DNA of 64,000 nucleotides. Origin: Sphaerosporella brunnea. Lineage: Eukaryota; Ascomycota; Pezizomycetes; Pezizales; Pyronemataceae. The position numbers and the translations under genes are program-made. The stretch is from contig VXIS01000007.1 of the NCBI GenBank assembly GCA_008704415.1, positions 1 to 64,000 on the forward strand, given 5' to 3'. The notes beneath the pieces were generated by a model. That model was not told the DNA's origin and did not search any database. It saw nothing but the letters and a program-made list of their open reading frames with translations. Below are positions 50,801-63,940 of the stretch, one piece after another. Positions within the stretch are counted from its first letter, which is position 1. Each line of letters starts with the position of its first letter.

Positions 50801-53800
50801 ACGAGCCCAGAAAAACGGCAGTAGTTTTACTTTAGATTAGGGGCGCGTGGACGCCTGGAATTAAGCCGCCGGCAGAAGGTCCTTCGCCTTGTTTCTTGGA
50901 GCTCTACCGAGATATGGGCTTAGGGAGGAGCTTTGGAAGTAATTATGTAGGCTTGCTTTCAGTTGTCACTGTTTATAGTAACGTTATGCAATAAGGGTTC
51001 GTAAATGCACAACAAGGCGCCGTTGACGAGGGCGAAATGACTGGTATAAAACCGGCTGGAGTAACGTGGGCTGTAGCCGCCTGCGGTTGAACGAAATATC
51101 GATGGAAGCGAAAGGTGTAGGTGCACGAAGGGAACTCGATAGTGGGTCGATAGAATATTTGTTTATTCAACAAGTGTCGTGGGTGCAGTCGTAAGTCCGT
51201 CAGTCGCCTTCGAATTCTCCTTTGGATCTGGATGGAAAGTGGGAGAGCGGGAGGACTAGATAAAAGCTGGAGGATCTGTCCGTTCCAGTTTTACAGGCCG
51301 AGAAGAAAGAATCATCACAGGTACCTCGCGCATCCACACATTATTTGAAGTCACTCGGGAGGCGTGCATCCAAGAGTAGATAGAGTATGTTGCGGCACCT
51401 TGCAAGCTTGTCTGCGGATTTGTCTGGCGCTCCACAAGGCGGGTGGCCAGGGTTACGGTGGGGATTTTCCGACCGATTTTTCCCCCCACCAGAGATGCAG
51501 ATGGGGCTCTCCTTCAAGGACATAGTCAGTGTGCCATCCATCACCGATCGCCATTATATTAGCAACAGCACCTCCCGGAAAACATCAATGTCGTACATCC
51601 CGTGGTTTCTCACGTATCGTAGGGTACATCCACCTGGTCCTGGAGACCGCCGAGCTTCGGCGTTTCTTGCATGCTTAGCTCTGTGCCCATGCGTGCTGTA
51701 ATCCATGCCGTTTTCTCTCGCAGGCGAATCGTAAAGCTTTTGACAGTTGCATGAGCATGAGTTCGTCCAGACACGGTAGTTGTGCCTGACATCCGTTCTC
51801 TGTCTCCCGGAAGAAGTGGCGTTTGAATGGAAGACGAGGTATGTATGTACGCATGCACCGTGGAGCTCTCACCTCACTTCTTCGCTGGCCATGATCTCCC
51901 TCGAAATCGGCTGGCGTACATAGAAGAAATCCACGCACGTTGGGAAGTGGATGGACATTGGGCGCAAAGAGCGGGCGAATGCGAGATGTCCCCCCCCTGC
52001 TTAGATGGTAGTTCGCAAAGCGTGAGATGCTCGAAGAAAAGTCATCGTCTATGTAGCCGTGCAGCTGCATGAGGCGGTTCTACTCTACCTAGTCGATCAC
52101 CATCACAATAACAGTTACGAATCCGATGCCGCAGTAACCCACTCATACCCCGCGATTTTCAAGCCTTCCCGTCACTTTGCTGGTTGGTACTAGTAGGTAT
52201 TTCTGGCCTTCCCATATGCAGGTTAGACAAGAATCCCGCGCGGAAAACTCGATGCCTACTTATCTCTTCCTCCTAGGAAGTTGCTACATACCTCCAAGGT
52301 ACACGGGGATTTATCTGCTGAGGACACCTCTACCTACGGCTTCGTGCTGCTTTGAACACATCGAACGGTAATGTATCAAGCAGAGAAAAGCTACTATCTT
52401 TCTAGAAGCCGGAGTGGGGTGGTTGACTGGCACTGAAACAGCCATCGCACATCGAGGAAGTGACTTCGATATAGATAACCCCCCCCCCCCACACGCTGAA
52501 AGAAGAAACTCGCCGACCAGGGTAACTGAACGGATACAGCTGAGTGTTCAATTTGGGGTCGTATGGAGGGGTGTCATATTTTACCCCACACGCCACTAAA
52601 CTCCTTTTCCAATGGGTGGTGGGGTGGCGGTGTGTGGGCGTGTGTGAAATGAATAATCTGATGGCAGGCATCAATGGCAGCATTATCAGCTGCCGGGGAA
52701 GCGTCAATTGAGCCATCACGTATACCTTGGGCCCATGATCTAGGATTTGGATGAGAACTATGTCGACGCGTCTCGGGATATCGATAGAGTAGACGAAGCT
52801 CGAAATGCAAAAGCCTCGCGGGAACAAACGAGTGCACCACTGAGGAAGACGCGCAGGGGCGTATCTATCACGTCTGCACAGCCATGCGTACGATAAGAGC
52901 CAGCAGCAAAGCCAAACTGGCCAACTTGTTGGATGTACGTTGGTTTTCGCCAACCAGAAGACCGGCATTCATTCAATCGGCCATCGTCAGGTGAGCGAGT
53001 GACTATCAATGATCCATATCTCTCCGGCGGCAGCGGGCCCTCCCGATGTCAGCGCGCTTGCCTGCCTGCACGCCTCAGAGTGAATGCGAACCACCGAGGA
53101 AGCATCCTATCAGCGAGCTGTCACACATGTACACGCGGAGATGAGATATTTCGCAAGACCCACCACCCCCCAAACAACAAAAATATCACGGCTGCAAACG
53201 AAGTACGAAGTATGTAAGTGCACAGGTTCGAGTGAACGAAGCACCCTACTCTATACTCTACAGTGCTACCTATTCATGTCAGCTCCCTCCATTCCCACGA
53301 GCTTCGAGGATCAACTGCTGGCTGATGTTTGCATACAGATGTTCGGCTGCAAGTCCTCCACGAAGCTTAGGCCCGCAATCTTTGCCTGCGGTTCCGTTTC
53401 ACCGGGTACCGGGAAAAGTTCGGTAAGCTTCCAGAGTGAGCCCAATCACTTGGTTTTTCTCTGGGATTTATCCGGGTTGATGATGACTCCGATTTAGTCG
53501 GAACTTGCCACGATCCATGAGTTCCTAAACTCATATTTGATAGCACAAAAGGGCTACTGGCGCCGTGAACTGTCTCGGCTGTAGAAGGGGTGAAGTCATT
53601 GTCGTCGACATCAGTCAATACGACTGCCGTGCCTCGTTCCGGCTTTGAAAACTGTGGTTGGGCATGGCTCGCATTTGTGTCCCAAAAGTTCGAAGAGAAG
53701 GGGCCGCCAGGCGTGCATCCCAACAGTTCCTCGGATGTCTCACCGCGTGAATTGCTTCTTTCGGTGTTCACTGTCGACTTCACATACCCACATGCCTCCC

Positions 53801-54657
53801 CAAGGAAATGCCGGCTGAAGATGAAGTGAGTGTTTCCACTGCAGGCATACCACATACACAGACGAAGAGCATTTTTTCCAGGCTGTGTCTGTCGGTTGTA
53901 TGTGTGCTGTATCGCTCGCACCCAAAAAGATCAGCTGCATTCCGACCCCAGCTAGTATCCGTGATCGACTTAATAAACGACACGGCAGCAGCGGATTGTT
54001 GTATATTCGGAGCGCCATCACTTTTGTTTGCAATCCGAATAAACACGGGCGTTATGCAGGCATAGCTGGCTGCATATCAGGCTGTGCTGAAGGAAGGCCT
54101 CTTGCCGAGAGCAGGATTGGCGACGGGCAGGTCAAAGCTATCAGCTCTTACATTAGGTGGTCAAGATCTCAATCCATCGACCCCACGCTCATGCACGCGG
54201 CGTCGCATTTAGAAACCATCAATCACGATCAATCGGCACTCCAGCCCTCAGTGGAAGCCCTACCGGCGGGCAGAGGCCACGGGCGCTGACGTACGCGCAA
54301 GGCATCCATACAGATCGTGGGTTGCCTAGGCAGATACTTATTCTCAACGTTGCGTCGTTCCTGAGCTGACGTGAAGCTTAGATGAGCGACTTGTGATACA
54401 TACATACCCGCCCCTGCTGCTGGCCCTCGCACAGAAAGTCGTTAATTTTGCGCCGTGCCAATGAACGGTCCGAATGCCTAAACCATCGTCGATTTCTGAG
54501 CTCTGTTCGATCTGTAGTATAGCTTGAGATCCATGGGCAAGTCAGGACAGGACTTCTGGAAAATATAACTCCCCCCCCCACCGCAGCTCCCAGTAAATTA
54601 ACAAAACCTAATACGATTCCCAACCTTCATTCGCAAATCTCATTGCGCACCGCAAAA
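50801..54657. other. Long divergent intergenic region
   Basis: 3.9 kb between the start codons of the zinc-cluster gene (minus) and the DJ-1-like gene (plus). I recognise no gene. Frames near 51675-52070, 52402-52968 and 53367-53921 (minus) lack family motifs, and the last opens with GTG. A C run lies near 52482-52491. Long upstream regions are common for fungal regulators. Confidence 0.5.
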
Positions 54658-55736
54658 ATGCCCGCTGCACCACCAAAAGCCATCGTCTTTCTCGCCAACA
54701 ATGGCCAGGACCCCACCGAGGCCGCAATTCCTTGGGAAATTCTTACCTCCGCAGGATGCATCGTCACATTTGCAACTGAGCATGGAGAGGTTGCATCTGC
54801 CGACCCGGTGCTTCTCCAGAGCGGGGTGTTTGCAAGCCTCCTCGGCCCAAGCAAGCAAGCGACGGACAGCTACAAAGCCATGGTGGCATCACCGGAATAC
54901 CAGCAGCCACGGGCATGGAGCGACAAGGACTTTGATATCCTTGAATACGGTATGATCCCTCCTCCCACTCCCCGTCTTCCTCCTACCCTCTCCGTCCCTC
55001 TTGTCCGCTGCCACGCATCATCGGCCGCTAACAAAACCGAGTGTGAGTGCAGAAATCGCCATTCTCCCCGGTGGCCACGACAAGCCCATTCGGCAATACC
55101 TGGAGTGCCAAAGCCTGCACGAGCACTTGGGTCGTTTCTTACCGCACACGGCACGCACCTGCCGCCAGCGCCCAAAGGTCTTGGGTGCCATCTGCCACGG
55201 CGTGCTGGCGCTCGCTTTCGCAAAGTGTCCGGTGAACCCAGAAAGGAGCTTGTTGGCCGAGCATGGGCTGCAGACTACGACGCTTCCCAAGTGGATGGAG
55301 GGTACTGCGTGGGTCGCCAGTCAGGCGTGGCTGAAGGGCAGTTATTACCGCACGTACATCGAGCGAGGGGGGTGGTGTTGTGGCGATGTAAGACTTTTTT
55401 TTTTTTGTTTCTTATCAGCGGTGCCCGTTTGTGGGGTTGCATTCACGCATTCCGGGGTGAGAAGTGATCAGCTAATGCAGGCTGTGATAGGTTGAAGAAG
55501 CGGGCGGTAGCTATATAAGAGGACCAATGAGTACAAAGTGAGTACATATGAAACAGACAAACGCAATCTATGACTTCCAGGAACGCAGGACACCATGCTG
55601 ATGAATTGTGTTTTTAAGGCCATTCGTGCATACAGATCCTAACCACCGTTATATCTCGGCACGTTTTCCGGGGGATGCTGAGCTCTGGACAAAAACGATC
55701 CTATCAGAGGCAAAGGAGGCCTTTGGTGTGTGGTAG
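54658..55736 (+). CDS. DJ-1/PfpI (ThiJ) family protein
   Basis: Class I glutamine-amidotransferase-like fold; family members act as glyoxalase III, deglycases or chaperones, and the activity here is unknown. Four exons (54658-54949, 55053-55387, 55491-55537, 55619-55736) give 263 residues. Features in order: KAIVFLANNGQDPTEAAIPW, GCIVTFATEHGE, EIAILPGGHDKPIRQYL, the nucleophile elbow GAICHGVLA with its cysteine, then VEEAGGSYIRGPMSTKPFVH and YISARFPGDAELW. Exons 3 and 4 are short but restore the conserved C-terminus in frame, and the stop is at 55734-55736. A T run of 12 lies in intron 2. The length is somewhat above the classic DJ-1 size, as in many fungal members. Confidence 0.9.
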
Positions 55737-58700
55737 ATTTCTGATTGGCCGAATATTAAGTAATGGGGGCCTGCGCGAACACGACTTGTAGGCATACTGC
55801 ACGTTGCCCACTTCTCACAGGCAATCGCTGGGAGTTTGGCGGCGTCATATGGATGGACTGTTCTGTTTTAGATTTTTTTTGGTCGTTTGTTAATCGATTG
55901 AAACTTTCACTGACCTGTTGTGAAAGGTCCATCTTGAGCGGCTCACATGCAGTCACTCGGTCCTCGTCTTGTTTCAGCAATCCGATACATTGCATACGCC
56001 GTAGTGCACAAGATTTCAAATCTTTTCTGCGCTATTACCGTACACATCTGAAAGAAACCGTCGTGTTCGTGGTCAGGTCGGATATGTGGAAGTATTGAGT
56101 GGCCCAGACGCACATCACGGTCGAAGATGAAATCCCACAAGTCTATATCGGGCTCTATGCAAGCAAGCTCACACACATTGAGCACGATATCGCACTTGCG
56201 TACACTCGGTCGGGAAGGTAGTGGGGTTCAAGGCCAAGAGAAGGGCACCCGAAAAGTACCTGAAATGCATGTGTCAGAGAAACCAAAGTCTCGGTCTCTA
56301 CCCATGCCTCAAAATCGAAGTTGAGTCTGAACAACAATATCTGGCCTCTTAGGGCCACTCAGAATGAAAGCGTAAGTACCGCATATCCCCTCTGAGGAAA
56401 CCGTGCTAAGAATGTACCATGCCTTTGTCGCAGCAAGACACGGTAGCTGTGCGAGCCATGTCAACATGTCGACTGCTTCATCAATTCTGGGAAAGGTCTG
56501 ATCCGATCATTCCTTTCACTAGCGGGCCAACGTCCGGACCAGCCGTAAACACCCCACGGGTTGAGATTGCTTCTTCCTCGTTGCATGCTCCATGCCTTTC
56601 TTGCTGTGGATAATTGCAAGATCACACTCGGGATTTCCGTGTGCAACTGCCTTGGAAGGCGTTTGCGAGGAGAATCCCCACGGTCTGATCACCGGCCGCC
56701 CGCTTGGCCCGGCCACGTCGAGCACACTTGCAGTCGTCAGCCCTGTCCGCTAACTCTGCAGCGAGCCCTGCTCACAAAGCTACGGAGCTGCTGGCTGCCT
56801 GATCATGATAAGCCGCCCCCACATCCAAGGCGGAATTGGGAGGAAGAAGCCACCTGAGCGGTTCCATCAGGTGCTTTCAGTGGACTGGGCCCCGAAATCC
56901 ATCCAGACAGCGGCCGAATTCGCGCAAATCAACAACCATAATGTGGGTGTTGGTGGGGTGATCGATACTAGCCATTTCAGAGTGCTTCTGCTGGGAGGCG
57001 AGGCAATAGTGCGAGGCGATATATCGCCCTCTAAAAGAGATGGATGGGGGACCGAAGAGAGAAGACAAAATGTGTCATATATTTCAATATAACGTCTCTG
57101 CCATCGGCATGCGGTATCACATTTCTCCGAGAGTTGTGGCGTGCCCGTGCCTACCTATCCCTCCTTCACACCAATTGCGTCTCATGCCTCTGTTGCCTCT
57201 CCTTTTTTTTTTTTTTTTTTTTTGGGGGGGGGGGTCATTGTGGCAATTGGAGTGAATATCTGCGGTGGTAGTTGGTGGTGGTGGTGGTGGTGGTGGTGGT
57301 GTTTGCGTGCTTCCCTCAGATTGGTCACTTGCCAGCTAGGGAAAATATATATATATAAAAAAGTGCGAGACACTTTCATAGTGGGTTAGTTTAGTCGTTG
57401 TTTTTTTCCCTTTCTCTCTCTCTCCGTAGAAACGATGCAGCTTCATTTGGAGGAATCCGAATGATTGGCCGGCTGGAAGAGATTTGATATGGCAATGGCC
57501 ATGGCCGATAGCATGTGTCCACCACCACCACTGTCAATCCTGCATGTATTTAGACGGCCAGCGCGAATCATCGCATGTGCTTACCGGAGTACGGCGGGCG
57601 CCCGGGCGGGGAAACGTTTTTCGACGATAAACGGTTGTACGATAGTTACATAGGTACATCTGCAACTGTCGATCATTTCTTTTCTCGCAGCACCGCGCAC
57701 CGGAAGAAAAGGAAATGGAAAAAGAAAAACGGGTCTATAAGAAAAAAAATAACTTAGTAGTTATACCGAGTAAGTGAATATTTTTGTTGCTAGATGAAAG
57801 GTGGGGGGGGGGGGGGGAGGGGAAGAGATGATAATGCAGGTCATGAAGCGATTCTTCTTCTTCTTCTGGTCCGATACATGTAGGGCGGACCACAGACCAA
57901 CGGCCATCTCTAGGGCTTCGCTTTTATCCGTGATTACTATGATTGACGGATGGGCTATGCGAGCCAACCTCACGGGCTGTCACTATCGCGCAAGAATATG
58001 GAGATGTGGATGTGGTGATTACTGAAGAGAGATAGGTGGCTCCTTCTTTCCCCATACTCTAGATATACTTCTCGTATTATTATAACCGCCCTCCATTGAC
58101 GATCTGCAAGATAGCACTATGTACATATTTCTGCTTTTTTTTTTTTGCCACCCCACCAACCAGGTCCGAGCTCTATCTAAGAAGTAGGCAGGCAGGCTTT
58201 CGGGCTGGAGGTGGCCGGCCGGAAGGATTTGCACTGGCGACCCACCCCACCTCGCCTAGTTCATGGTTGCTATTCTTAGGATTTGGGCAGCGGGGGGGCA
58301 GGCATGAAGTGTCACTCGAGCATTGATATCTGAAATGTAGTTGATATTGCTGGATGGAGTCCGCTGGGTTATAGCGTCTGCAAAGGTTGCTCTCTCTCTC
58401 GAGCTCACCGGTATATAAGCTTTCACAAATCCATTGCCCATCATCCTAGGCCTATCACTTGCACGAATGATCATGAGTACCTACCTAGGCACTTCCCCTC
58501 CTTTCCACATCCACGCCAGGCATCGAGACCTCTTGTATCTTCCATCGGTGTCCGCCGTCCAAGGCCCAAGGCCCGTGGTTCATCCACCTAACTGACAAAA
58601 AGTCACCTACATTCCCGGCGAGTGACGCAGCATGACACTGCAACTCTTTTTGGGCTTCGCATCGAAGCTTTGTGACCAGCCCGGGATTACACCCACGTTT

Positions 58701-59782
58701 TGTCAAGCTTCAAAGGTTTCTACGGGGGTCAACTGGCCATGATCAGATCAGTCCAGCCCAACTCGCTCACGAATTGCATCTTTCACAAGTATCGACTTCT
58801 AACAAGTTCCGCTTGAAAGCCCCTCTCCCCGAACAAAAACCTGAAGCCGTGAGCACTGAGCAGCACTCGACGTGATTCAGCGGCCGGGCTTTCATCTTTG
58901 CAAACATACTTACCTACCTAGGTAGGTAGATATCGAGCTTTCTACCGGTATATTTCGAAATAAAAAACCCCCCCAAAGGAAAGAGCAAACTAAATCCTTT
59001 CAAGTAAAATAGGCGAGGTAGTGAGGGGTGTGCTTATTTTTGCGTTTGGGGAACCTCGAGCTCATGGAATCTCGGCGCCGGCGCCCCCTCCAGACTGACG
59101 GGGGAGCTAAAACTCAAACACTTCGAGAAATATTCCACGGCATGGCTTAAAGGAGATGGCTGTATATTCAATTTTAGAGTCGTCTACTGTACTGCCAGTG
59201 AGTCCTCCGGCGAGGGTTTGGCTTTATAGCTTTGCAATTCAAGATCCAGACATATCCCAACTGAAGGCCACCATTATCGGCAGGTCCCGCCCATTCTCAC
59301 CCTCCTAGGTACTTCCGCTTGTCGATGCGCATTGCCGTGGTCCTCCTCAGGCGTTTGGTGGTCTCGACACCTTTGTGGTGAATCTCATATTAAGCTTTTA
59401 TACCTGCTTATACTTCGTAAAACAAACCTTTAATGTTCGTTCTACAGCCGTGTTGGGGATTTAAAATTGGTTAGTAAACGGTAATTATCGACCCCTAACA
59501 TCATTTGTTTATTGTCCAGCCCACCATGGGACAGCTAGTCAGCCGTGTATATGTGTACCTGTACATACAAAGGCATTTGCAAGACAGCAGCAGGAACTAG
59601 CAAACCCCTTCACTGCTTGAAAAGCCCAAGCAGAACAAAAAACCTCAGTGTAAGTAATAATTGTAAGTTGCCGCCCAACTCCGCCGAACGCCCCCCTGCC
59701 CATGCCAGATGAGAAAGTCCCATGAAGAAAAAGAAGAAAAAAAAAACCCAGACCCATCCTCCACCCTTCATCCATCCATCCC
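55737..59782. other. Long convergent intergenic region
   Basis: 4 kb between the 3' ends of the DJ-1-like gene and the JmjC gene. Low-complexity items are a T run then G run near 57202-57235, GGT repeats near 57270-57302, G run near 57802-57817 and AT repeats near 57346-57357. Minus-strand frames at 55943-56725 have some coding-like composition but no motif I recognise; they could be remains of a gene. Confidence 0.45.
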
Positions 59783-61658
59783 TCATATACTGGCGTTCTC
59801 AGTATTCGTCGTGGTCGTCGTAGCTTCATCACTATCCTTCTTGAACTTCAGTTCGATCGGCACGCCCAAGCCCCGCTGGATGCATCTCCTACCGCAGGAG
59901 CGGTACAAGGTATCCCCTTCCTCGACAAACGTGTCTTTCCACGTTTCGCTACCATAGGCGATCGCCTCGCAGATGTTTGCACCCTCGTTCCAGCCCTCGT
60001 GGTAAGAAAGCGGCCACGTAATGATCATCTCTCCCATCTTCTGTCGGACAAGTGTACTTTTGATGCCTTCGAGCTCAAAGGCGCCTCGAGTCACAAACAA
60101 GCTTGCATGGCGAACGTGCTGCGAACACAACTTCTCGCCCGGTGTTTCATCTTCAATCCTAGCAACGAGTCGTTCCACCTTTGCAAAGTCCAAAGGACAG
60201 GTAACGCGCCACATTTTCGGGGCGCCCTTGTGGTGGTAGTTGAAGGAGAGCGCGCAGTAATCCTCCTGGTGAAGTGCAAACATCGTGTATGGGTTTCCAA
60301 GATACAGATAGGGAGTATGTATTCCTATTACAAACTCGCTGCTGTCAAATATATGGTTGCCCGGAAGTTTGGTGAGCTTCGGATCCCGGAGTCCGAGGTA
60401 TGAACGGAGTTCGGGGGTAATGTCGTTATCTGAAGAGTAGTAAACCTCACCGCCGGGATTATCCTTCAGTATGTCCTCCCAGCTACGGCCGCGCATCAAC
60501 ATCGCGTCCTCGGGGATGCGGAGGTTGTGTGAGCTCGCAGAGAGGCTGTGGAGGAACGCAGAGATAGGTACCTCCCTCTTATGTTTGGACACGACTTCGA
60601 AGACTGGTGCATAACGATGCTTTGAGTTGACATGAAGAGGCAGATACTGCGTCATAGTGTACACCATTGGATCCGGTGGTGGTGACTGCGGTGCTGGCTC
60701 TGGCGCCGGCATGCTTGTCCCGGATTGCAGACCCGTTGTTCCCTTTGCTATTGACGTTTTGCGGGCGTAAGTCTTGGGAGGACGGCCTCTGCGCTTCTTC
60801 CGCGGTGGTGGCGGCGGAACATATGTGTTGCTAGCAGGTTTCTCCAAGCTGCCAAATATATATCCATCAGGATCACACGAACCATCTATGCCGGGAAGAG
60901 GGAAGCGCCTACCACTCCTCAGGGACCTTGACTTTTACAATGCCCAGCCTCATTCCAAATGGCTCGAGGATTTTAATGATCTCTTTGAACCTGTTCTCGT
61001 AATCCTCTTTGTTTGGACAGACAAGGAATGTGCCAGGTCTTCCATCATCTTGAATTTCTCGCTTCGCATTTAGCCAATCTGGCAGCAGTCTCTCATCAAA
61101 AAGGAAATTCCCCTCTTTATCGGAGCCGACGGGACCACAATCAGCACTATTTTCGAAGTGCTTGAACACCTTGTTCTCGATCGTCACTTTTGCGTTCCTC
61201 GTCAGCAAACCGCACTATCACTAACCGGAAATTAGGGCAACCCAACGTCTTCTTTTTTTCTGCCATTGGTTCTCAAGTTCATCTTCAATCTGTCTTTTGG
61301 TCCGTGGCCTAACCGTTCCATCTGAAGACCGCTTGGGCTCCTCGCCCATTATTGGGGCATCTGGACGGTTTGCAACTGGCCAGGCTTCAAAGTGCGTTCC
61401 ATCGGGCGCACGGAAGAGTTTCGGCTTGGACTTGATGAGCGGTGGTGGACTGGGTGATGGGGGAGTTGTGGGTGAAGGTGGTGTCTGGGAGGAGGTAGCG
61501 CTTGAGGACAAGTCCGCTGTAGGTGACGAAGAATTTGACCGAGAACTTCTTCGCACACGGGAAGAGGTCACAGCAGCGGCAACGGCGGGCGCGCCATTGG
61601 CTGCAAGCATGGAATTAACGCGCTCAGATGTGATAGGTTCTTCGGGGACGGGATCCAT
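59783..61658 (-). CDS. JmjN-JmjC protein with AT-hook, putative histone demethylase
   Basis: Three exons. The first holds a Ser/Pro-rich leader and ends KKRRRW. The second has a JmjN-like module (GTFLVCPNKEDYENRFKEII...GIVKVKVPEEW). The third has a basic AT-hook-like motif (RRGRPPKTYARK) and then the JmjC barrel. Iron ligands are present as ALHQEDYCALSFNYHHKGAPKMW (H and E) and LSYHEGWNEGANICEAI (second H), with the lysine of GAPK for 2-oxoglutarate. This pairing points to the KDM4/JARID side of the JmjC family, but no PHD or Tudor domain is seen. The start is uncertain: the frame opens at a GTG at 61763 behind an AG, and the first ATG is at 61658 (MDPVPEEPI). Intron borders near 61205-61250 and 60845-60911 are tentative. 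Confidence 0.8.
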
Positions 61659-61818
61659 GGAAGGATTGGGTAATGCCAGAGCAGGAGCTGGAGCGACAGA
61701 AGACTCCTTCTTTTTAACGGCTCTGTTTTTAACGTGTTTTAACCTGGCTTGGCGGCTTGTCACCTAGCTTATGTTGCGCGTCTCTGTCGGCGTCTAGTCT
61801 TCGCAGGCAAGCTCACTT

Positions 61819-62080
61819 TTGAGTACCGCTCCGAGCGATTTTGCCATCTTTCTCGACACATGGCAGGCAGCCAAGGATCGCGTCGATGAATACACCCCTA
61901 AATCCAGGAACGACTACACTGCTACCCTCCTTCGAACCCTTCTCGACCAAAAGACGGTCATTGGCCTCAGTGGATTCAAGAACCTAATCGATCACGTCAT
62001 CGAGACTCCGGATCTTGGTCTGCTGGCTGGCTTCATAACCATAGGCATCGATGCGATCCAGAAAAGCACAAAAGTCGTGG
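61819..62080 (+). pseudogene. Coding-like fragment of unknown family
   Basis: The first 85 codons look coding (FAIFLDTWQAAKDRVDEYTP, LLRTLLDQKTVIGLSGFKNL, GLLAGFITIGIDAIQKSTK), with a hydrophobic helix near the end. The frame opens at a TTG where an ATG would be expected (STAPSDFAIF), and the rest of the frame to 62439 looks non-coding. It might be a remnant of a larger gene, for example the N-terminus of a fungal signalling or NLR-like protein, but I cannot name a family. It starts about 160 bases from the JmjC gene, in the opposite direction. Confidence 0.35.
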
Positions 62081-62937
62081 TTTTTAGTTATCTCCCGTGC
62101 CGACAACCTCAACAATTGCGTCTCGCTCTAGCCATTGAGGGGGCAATGCAAAACAGACGATCAGCGGGATGGGAAGTCGCCCTACTCTCTTTACCTTCAT
62201 GCTTAGCGTGCTCAGGGGGCTTCACGCCAAAGTTGACCTGTAGGAGGGGGGTGTTGCGTTTTGGAAAAGGCAGAACCATACCATCTACAAATAACCCCAC
62301 TATATTCTACACGGTTTCTATCTATGCAGAAACCGGGATGGGGGAATCAAACACAGCTTCAAGAGTAGAACCATTGAGCAACGACAAGCTATGTGTCAAT
62401 ATGTGCCCCGCAAATGTGCTTCCAAGGCTCTCTTCATGACCTCCACTGGATGGCATTCCTCCGAACTGAATGGCCACTAAAAACGTTGTATGTCCAGGCT
62501 GATGGATTTTTTTCTTCGCCTCAATGCCAGGCTTGATTCCAGATCCTGTCATCAGGGCTAGAGGACATCCATACGCCCAATGCCCAAGTGACTCGGGCAC
62601 TGAACAGTTCGTAGAATACGGTCCAGGAGTCTTTCTCGGCCCGCGCTCAAAATCAGGCTGCAAGGTGAGGTTCAAACTGTCTCCCAAAGAGACACAAGAG
62701 GACCTGTAAATTAATAGGCTAATAACTTGCCGGGGGCTGAGGCATAGTCTATTGCACAAGTGATATTTCATGACACCTTACGGCCCGATCCAGCTCGGTT
62801 TTCGTGGTGCGACGTGAGGGCGTGCCGAACACGGGTGTTGCGCTATCACGCGTTTTCTGGAACTACATATCTGTCCACGCGCTTCCGCGACATCTCCATC
62901 TCATACCAACTCACACAAAACACCAGCAGCAATAATT
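62081..62937. other. Region upstream of DIM1
   Basis: An ATG-initiated minus-strand frame of 149 codons (62322-62771) lies here, but it shows no motif I know, and I do not call it. The last 150 bases form the DIM1 promoter and leader. Confidence 0.45.
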
Positions 62938-63428
62938 ATGGGTTCCGTCGTTCTCCCCCACCTCAAGACCGGCTGGCATGTGGACCAGGCCATCATGTCC
63001 GAGGAAGACCGTCTGGTAGTGATCCGCTTCGGGCGCGATTGGGACCCAGATTGCATGCGACAGGATGAAGTTCTCTACCGTGAGTTCCCCTACCCAGCGC
63101 TTCATTGTCTGGGATCGCTGAATTTTCCTATTCCTTAGGCATTGCCGACAAAGTCAAGAACTTCGCCGTCATATACCTCTGTGACATCGACCAGGTGCCA
63201 GATTTCAACAAGATGTACGAGCTGTACGATCCGGTTACGGTGATGTTTTTCTTCCGGAACAAGCACATGATGTGTGATTTTGGGACCGGAAACAACAATA
63301 AGATGAACTGGGTATTGGAGGACAAGCAGGAGCTGATAGATATCATCGAGACGATCTACAAGGGTGCCAAGAAGGGACGAGGTTTGGTGGTGTCGCCGAA
63401 GGATTACAGTACTCGGTACCGGTATTAG
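62938..63428 (+). CDS. DIM1: U5 snRNP 15-kDa protein Dim1/Dib1 (TXNL4A)
   Basis: A thioredoxin-fold component of the U4/U6.U5 tri-snRNP, required for spliceosome activation. Two exons (62938-63079 and 63139-63428) give 143 residues, the family size. The intron GTGAGT...TTAG joins QDEVLY to RIADKVKNF. Family text is nearly invariant: LPHLKTGWHVDQAI, RLVVIRFGRDWDPDCM, AVIYLCDIDQVPDFN, YDPVTVMFFFRNKHMM, DFGTGNNNKMNW and a C-terminal YRY. Its DPDC motif replaces the thioredoxin CxxC, as is normal for this family. Highly conserved and essential in yeasts. Confidence 0.97.
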
Positions 63429-63940
63429 GTTTGCAGCACCTGGCGTTTTTTTTGTATTTGAAATGATATGATTTCATGACCACGATACCTAAATACCCGA
63501 AAATGAGGGGGTTGATTTCGCGGGAACGGCATCGTCCCGGAGAATTTTGTGCAGCTGATTTCTCGGCTGGTGTCAAAGCAATGGGATATTTGGGGTGTTG
63601 GGCTCAGGGGCGGAGTGGGAAAATTCAAGCTGCCTGGACGATGCCGGCAAAAACAAAAAGTGGTGGCATTTTACAGTATTCGGTGCACGGGTGGCAGGAT
63701 ACAGGGAGTTGCAAAAACAGGTGGTGTCTTGAAGGTTTACCGTAAAAGCAAAGGAGTGGGGTTGCATACATTTTTGGATACGGGGTGCTCATTGCGATGG
63801 GTAGATTTGGCTGAAGGGGCATTGCGCTCGACTTTCAAAGCTTCGGTCCGTCCATGCTCGATTTTGTAGATATGGTATTACTTGCGTCCAGGGCCTTCTC
63901 TTTCCACCCCTAGATCTGCAAAGATCCCCAAAAGCTCTAA
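63429..63940. other. Spacer between DIM1 and the edge gene
   Basis: About 510 bases with frames on both strands but no family pattern. It holds the 3' regions of two converging genes. Confidence 0.5.

Noticed and set aside
53367..53921. 184-codon minus-strand frame
   Set aside because: Opens with GTG, no recognisable domain, mixed composition; not enough support for a gene.
62322..62771. 149-codon ATG-initiated minus-strand frame
   Set aside because: No motif recognised, and it lies just upstream of the DIM1 start; kept only as a mention in the region entry.
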